Shown here: in pieces, positions 60,844-64,000 of the stretch
Numbering within the stretch: position 1 is the stretch's first letter
Layout: each line of letters starts with the position of its first letter
Source: Pedobacter polaris
GTDB lineage: Bacteria > Bacteroidota > Bacteroidia > Sphingobacteriales > Sphingobacteriaceae
Length of the DNA stretch: 64,000 bases
Reading direction: 5' to 3'
Assembly: GCF_005116505.1 (NCBI RefSeq)
Contig: NZ_SWBR01000004.1
Location: forward strand, 1 to 64,000
Translations under genes and position numbers: made by a program
Notes under the pieces: generated by a model
Databases searched by the model: none
Seen by the model: the letters and a program-made list of their open reading frames with translations, nothing else
What the model was told of the DNA's origin: nothing

Positions 60844-60865
60844 ATTATTTTAAGATTTTGTATAG

Positions 60866-61363
60866 CTAGTCTTCTCCACTTTTTGGATAATCGAATAATA
60901 AAACCTTTGCTGTGCCTTCACTAGCCATCGCCCAATCATCAAACGGAAATTTTAAAAGGACTACACTACAAGTTGGCATATTATTTAGATATCCACCAAA
61001 ATAATTCACCAAGTCTGTTAAACCTGGATTATGGCCAAAAAGTGCAATCCTATCAAATTTATTATCTAGCTGATTAACAACTTCCAATAAAGATCTTACA
61101 CTAGCCTCATAAATACTAGGCTCTTGTTGAATGTCAGCTAAGGGCATTTGCCAAGTGTCAGCAAAAAATTTTGCAGTGGTTAATGCTCTTAAAGCCGGAC
61201 TACTCACTATCAGTTCTGGTACAATTTTTTGCTTAACTAACCTATGTGCCATTTCTGGAGCATTTGATTTTCCTCGGTTGTTTAGCGGTCTATCAAAATC
61301 ACTTAATTCTGTGTTTTTCCAATCAGATTTTGCGTGTCTGATGATGATTAATTCTTTTGCCAT
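60866..61363 (-). CDS. SixA-like phosphohistidine phosphatase (histidine phosphatase superfamily)
   Basis: 165 residues. The catalytic RHA motif is at the start (LIIIRHAKSDWKNTELSDFD), with RPLNNRG and the second histidine region ALFGHNPGLTDLVNYFGG. The short form resembles SixA, which removes phosphate from histidine in phosphorelay proteins, but other small phosphoesters are possible. Its start overlaps the end of the glycosyltransferase gene by 41 bases. Confidence 0.9.
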   Translation of the reverse strand: MAKELIIIRHAKSDWKNTELSDFDRPLNNRGKSNAPEMAHRLVKQKIVPELIVSSPALRALTTAKFFADTWQMPLADIQQEPSIYEASVRSLLEVVNQLDNKFDRIALFGHNPGLTDLVNYFGGYLNNMPTCSVVLLKFPFDDWAMASEGTAKVLLFDYPKSGED

Positions 61364-62387
61364 TTACAATTTCAATTATCTTTTGTACTATAATACCTGG
61401 GTCTATACCATCTATACAAGATTGAACGCCGCAAATGCAAGGTTTGTTTCCATAAATGGAGTTTGGTCTACTAGGATGTTCAATTTGTAAGCAATCTCCG
61501 TAATTTTGTCCATAACCCAAAAAGCCAGCATAAGGGTGAGTAGGTCCCCAGATAGATACTACTCTAATACCCATTAATGAAGCCATATGCATTCCTGAAG
61601 AATCCATGCTTAGCATCAAGTCTAAATTTGAAATGATGTTGAGTTCTTCTGTTAAAGTGAATTTGCCAATTACATTTTTAACATGTATAAACTTGGAAGC
61701 CCAGTTATCTGCGTTATTTTTTTCATCATTTCCACCACCAAAGATTAAAATCTGAAAACCTAAGTCATTAAGTTTATCAATCACCCTCTCCATTTTTTCC
61801 AATGGATATACTTTATAAATATGTTGAGCGAATGGAGAAATACCTATTGTTATAGCCTCATTATCTTTGAATAATTCTCTAGCATTTTGAGGGATATCCT
61901 TTTGTACGCTTTGAAGTTTGTGACTTAATTTTAAATTAAAGTTCAGCGCTCTAAAAACAATTGCATACCGCTCTACAGTTAATGTTAGTTGTTTTAAAAC
62001 CTTATTTTTAGGCCTTGTTAAGGCTCTTTTTTCAGCTCTGCCTTTATCAATTCGCTTAACTTTTACACCAGCTATGCGAAAGAACATTGAAAGAATTCTA
62101 CTTCTTAAGTTGTCATGCAAATCTGCTATAGTTATAGGCTGATATTTTTTTAGCTCTTTATATAAGGAATATAAACCTTTAACCCCTTTATGGAGGGTTT
62201 TAGGATGTATGGCATGAAAAATTAGGTTATTGATATCTTTAAAAAAAGGTTCGAATGCTTGCCTGCTCACCATTACCAATTCTACATCTGGATTTTGTAA
62301 TGAAAACTCTTTCAATACAGAGGCCACCATTGCAACATCGCCCATTGCAGAAAAGCGCAAAACAATTATTTTACCTTTTGCAGGCAT
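61323..62387 (-). CDS. Glycosyltransferase family 9 (heptosyltransferase-like)
   Basis: 354 residues with the GT-B fold of ADP-heptose:LPS heptosyltransferases: IIVLRFSAMGDVAMVASVLK at the N-terminus, ISPFAQHIYKVYPLEKMERV and SMDSSGMHMASLMGIRVVSI with WGPTHPYAGFLGYGQNYGDC in the C-terminal half. It probably adds a sugar to the lipopolysaccharide core on the inner face of the membrane. It overlaps the DUF4254 gene by one base upstream and SixA by 41 downstream. A Cys-rich tail (KPCICGVQSCIDGID) is typical for this subgroup. Confidence 0.9.
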   Translation of the reverse strand: MPAKGKIIVLRFSAMGDVAMVASVLKEFSLQNPDVELVMVSRQAFEPFFKDINNLIFHAIHPKTLHKGVKGLYSLYKELKKYQPITIADLHDNLRSRILSMFFRIAGVKVKRIDKGRAEKRALTRPKNKVLKQLTLTVERYAIVFRALNFNLKLSHKLQSVQKDIPQNARELFKDNEAITIGISPFAQHIYKVYPLEKMERVIDKLNDLGFQILIFGGGNDEKNNADNWASKFIHVKNVIGKFTLTEELNIISNLDLMLSMDSSGMHMASLMGIRVVSIWGPTHPYAGFLGYGQNYGDCLQIEHPSRPNSIYGNKPCICGVQSCIDGIDPGIIVQKIIEIVNGKRINHHQTRKI

Positions 62388-62992
62388 TATTTTGTAGTGT
62401 TATATAGCACTGGATTTAAGCTTGGATCATTATACATTTTCATTTGTTTGTATACTTTCATGTATTTTTTTCCAGCCTCTATATCTGCTAAAAGTTCATC
62501 AATACTTAAAGATAGGTCATCACGCTGCGCTAAGAGTACATTTAACTTTGTTAAACATTGTAAGCGATGTTCTTCAGAAGCGGTTTCCCGTTCTGCTTCT
62601 TCTTGCATGTGGTATATTTTTAACGCTAAAATAGATAAGCGGTCTATCGCCCAAGCTGGACTTTCTGTATTTATTTTTGCATCAGCATTTGCTTGAATAT
62701 GCTTATAAATATCTAAAAAGTAACTATCCACAAACTCAACCATATCAGTACGTACTTGGTTTTGTGTGTCGATGCGTCTTTTCCATTTCAAGCCTTCAAC
62801 AGGATCTATTGTAGGGTTTCTAACAACATCCTCCATATGCCATTGGGCAGTATCTATCCAATTCTTTAGGTATAATAGATGCGTTAGACTATCCTTTTCA
62901 TAAGGATTATTAACTGGCTGGTCTATATTATCAAACTGATGATAGTCTGTAATGGCTTGATTAAAAATTTTGTTGGCAAGTTCGCTTATCAT
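62387..62992 (-). CDS. DUF4254 family protein
   Basis: 201 residues, largely helical and soluble; matches the DUF4254 family by HLLYLKNWIDTAQWHMEDVV, GLKWKRRIDTQNQVRTDMVE and RLSILALKIYHMQEEAER. The function is unknown; the family is often next to GT9 glycosyltransferases, as here (1-bp overlap), which hints at an LPS-related role. A -7 box on the minus strand (TAACTTTG, 62997-63004) ends only four bases before the ATG, so the transcript may be leaderless. Confidence 0.87.
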   Translation of the reverse strand: MISELANKIFNQAITDYHQFDNIDQPVNNPYEKDSLTHLLYLKNWIDTAQWHMEDVVRNPTIDPVEGLKWKRRIDTQNQVRTDMVEFVDSYFLDIYKHIQANADAKINTESPAWAIDRLSILALKIYHMQEEAERETASEEHRLQCLTKLNVLLAQRDDLSLSIDELLADIEAGKKYMKVYKQMKMYNDPSLNPVLYNTTK

Positions 62993-62996
62993 GTAG

Positions 62997-63004
62997 CAAA
63001 GTTA
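62997..63004 (-). promoter_or_regulatory. Candidate -7 box of the DUF4254-GT9-sixA transcript
   Basis: TAACTTTG on the minus strand matches TAnnTTTG and is four bases from the start codon at 62992. No clear -33 TTTG is seen. Confidence 0.4.
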
Positions 63005-63098
63005 TATATAATTTGTTTTGTTGCCGCTGATTTGCAGATTTCATTGTTTAAGCTCAGCTTAATTAATAATTGTAAAATATTAATTTGCGGATCTATGG

Positions 63099-64000
63099 CT
63101 ATCCTTTTTTAGCAACGAAATAGTTCATTATCTCACTCAAAGAAAAAGCATTTAAACATTTTTCTGCAATTAGACCACCTTTTCGGGCAACCATTGTGCC
63201 AAAACGCATGTCATGAAAACCTTCTTTTCGATGTGCATCTGGATTAATTGACAATAACACTCCTTTTTCTAATGCATAACGATGCCAACGCCAATCTAAA
63301 TCTAAACGGAGTGGATTTGCATTAATTTCTATAACAACATGGTTTGCTGCGCAGGCATCAATTACTTTTTTGTAATCGATATCATAACCTTTGCGGCTCA
63401 ATAATAACCTTCCGGTAGGATGACCTAGAATAGTTGTATATGGATTTTCAATAGCTTTAATTAATCTTGATGTGGCTTTTTCTTCATCCATTTTTAAATT
63501 GCTATGAACAGATGCCACTACAAAATCAAATGTTTTTAAAATCTCATCACTATAATCTAAAGAACCATCATATAAAATGTCGCTCTCAATTCCTTTAAAA
63601 ATTTTAAATGGAGCAAGTTTTGCATTCAGTTCATCAATCTGTAAATGTTGAGCATATACCCTTTGTTCATTTAAACCTTTTGCATAAAATGCTGATTTTG
63701 AATGGTCGCAAATACCTAAATACTCAAGATTTAAGTTGTCTTTGCAATATAAAGCCATTTCCTCTAATGTATGCACACCATCACTCCAGTCAGAGTGGTT
63801 GTGTAAACTTCCTTTTAAGTCTTCAAAAGTGATAAGGTTAGGTAATTGATGCTTCGAGGCTAGTTCAATTTCATTTAAACCTTCACGCAATTCTGGTGCA
63901 GTAAAATCTAGTCCAGCTTTGCTGTAAATTTCTTCTTCTGAAATAAATGGGCCATTTCCAGCTAAGTTTAAAACTTCGTCAACATGTTTTTTACTTCCTG
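63099..64000 (-). CDS. polX: DNA polymerase X family protein, C-terminal PHP exonuclease part (cut by window edge)
   Basis: The frame remains open from 63099 to the right edge (the upstream residues include KHVDEVLNLAGNGPFISEEE), so the polymerase part lies outside. The visible ~300 residues are the PHP phosphoesterase domain: GSLHNHSDWSDGVHTLEEMA, YLGICDHSKSA, FKGIESDILYDGSLDY, VVASVHSN, ILGHPTGR, and SINPDAHRKEG, giving the full set of metal-binding His/Asp/Glu. Bacterial PolX uses this domain for 3'-5' exonuclease activity in base excision repair. Confidence 0.92.
   Translation of the reverse strand, partial: GSKKHVDEVLNLAGNGPFISEEEIYSKAGLDFTAPELREGLNEIELASKHQLPNLITFEDLKGSLHNHSDWSDGVHTLEEMALYCKDNLNLEYLGICDHSKSAFYAKGLNEQRVYAQHLQIDELNAKLAPFKIFKGIESDILYDGSLDYSDEILKTFDFVVASVHSNLKMDEEKATSRLIKAIENPYTTILGHPTGRLLLSRKGYDIDYKKVIDACAANHVVIEINANPLRLDLDWRWHRYALEKGVLLSINPDAHRKEGFHDMRFGTMVARKGGLIAEKCLNAFSLSEIMNYFVAKKG

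Overview
The window is chromosomal DNA from a Bacteroidota member, most likely Sphingobacteriaceae and Pedobacter-like. The grounds are low GC, Bacteroidota-type -7 boxes (TAnnTTTG), rows of ~790-residue FtsX/MacB permeases ending in a 'DALKYE' motif, DUF4254, MepB and DHCW-cupin genes, a 4Fe-4S type CysH, and extremely repeat-rich intergenic DNA. No database was searched; all family names come from reading motifs.

Layout. (1) 1-5100: an accessory patch with the start of a transposase-like gene running off the left edge, a small unknown gene, a C5-cytosine DNA methyltransferase, a probable type II restriction endonuclease, a convergent second PD-(D/E)XK nuclease candidate, and a short HPF/RaiA gene. 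(2) 5100-9000: Xaa-Pro aminopeptidase between a tandem 87-bp repeat block and a dense cluster of REP/BIME-like palindromes. (3) 9000-14850: an AraC regulator and a four-enzyme 4-hydroxyproline catabolic operon (DapA-like deaminase, semialdehyde dehydrogenase, epimerase, FAD D-amino acid dehydrogenase). (4) 15800-26650: an Rrf2 regulator and a sulfate assimilation/siroheme locus (sulfite reductase, uroporphyrinogen methyltransferase, a siroheme synthase fused to a TauE/SafE membrane domain, CysH, CysD, CysN), then a fatty acid hydroxylase and a second, variant uroporphyrinogen methyltransferase that seems to share an operator. (5) 26800-29520: glycogen genes glgA-glgC. (6) 30000-52400: an NtrC-type response regulator and sensor kinase, divergent from a giant ABC array: one HlyD-like adaptor, two ATPases, six large permeases and an S41 peptidase. 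A good sigma-54 promoter with two UAS-like palindromes precedes the adaptor. (7) 52400-58800: a substrate-binding protein lacking a signal peptide, a lipoprotein, tRNA-Leu, tig-clpP-clpX, AMP nucleosidase. (8) 59000-64000, minus strand: nucleotidyltransferase, TfoX-like, MepB, DHCW cupin, SixA-like phosphatase, GT9 glycosyltransferase, DUF4254, and PolX running off the right edge.

The strongest signals beyond ordinary genes are: the sigma-54/NtrC-controlled six-permease array whose members share identical first codons; several families of quasi-palindromic 'word' repeats that fill almost every spacer and in one case lie inside a reading frame; the BIME-like palindromes; a shared motif upstream of the sulfite reductase operon and the second cobA; and the siroheme synthase-TSUP fusion.
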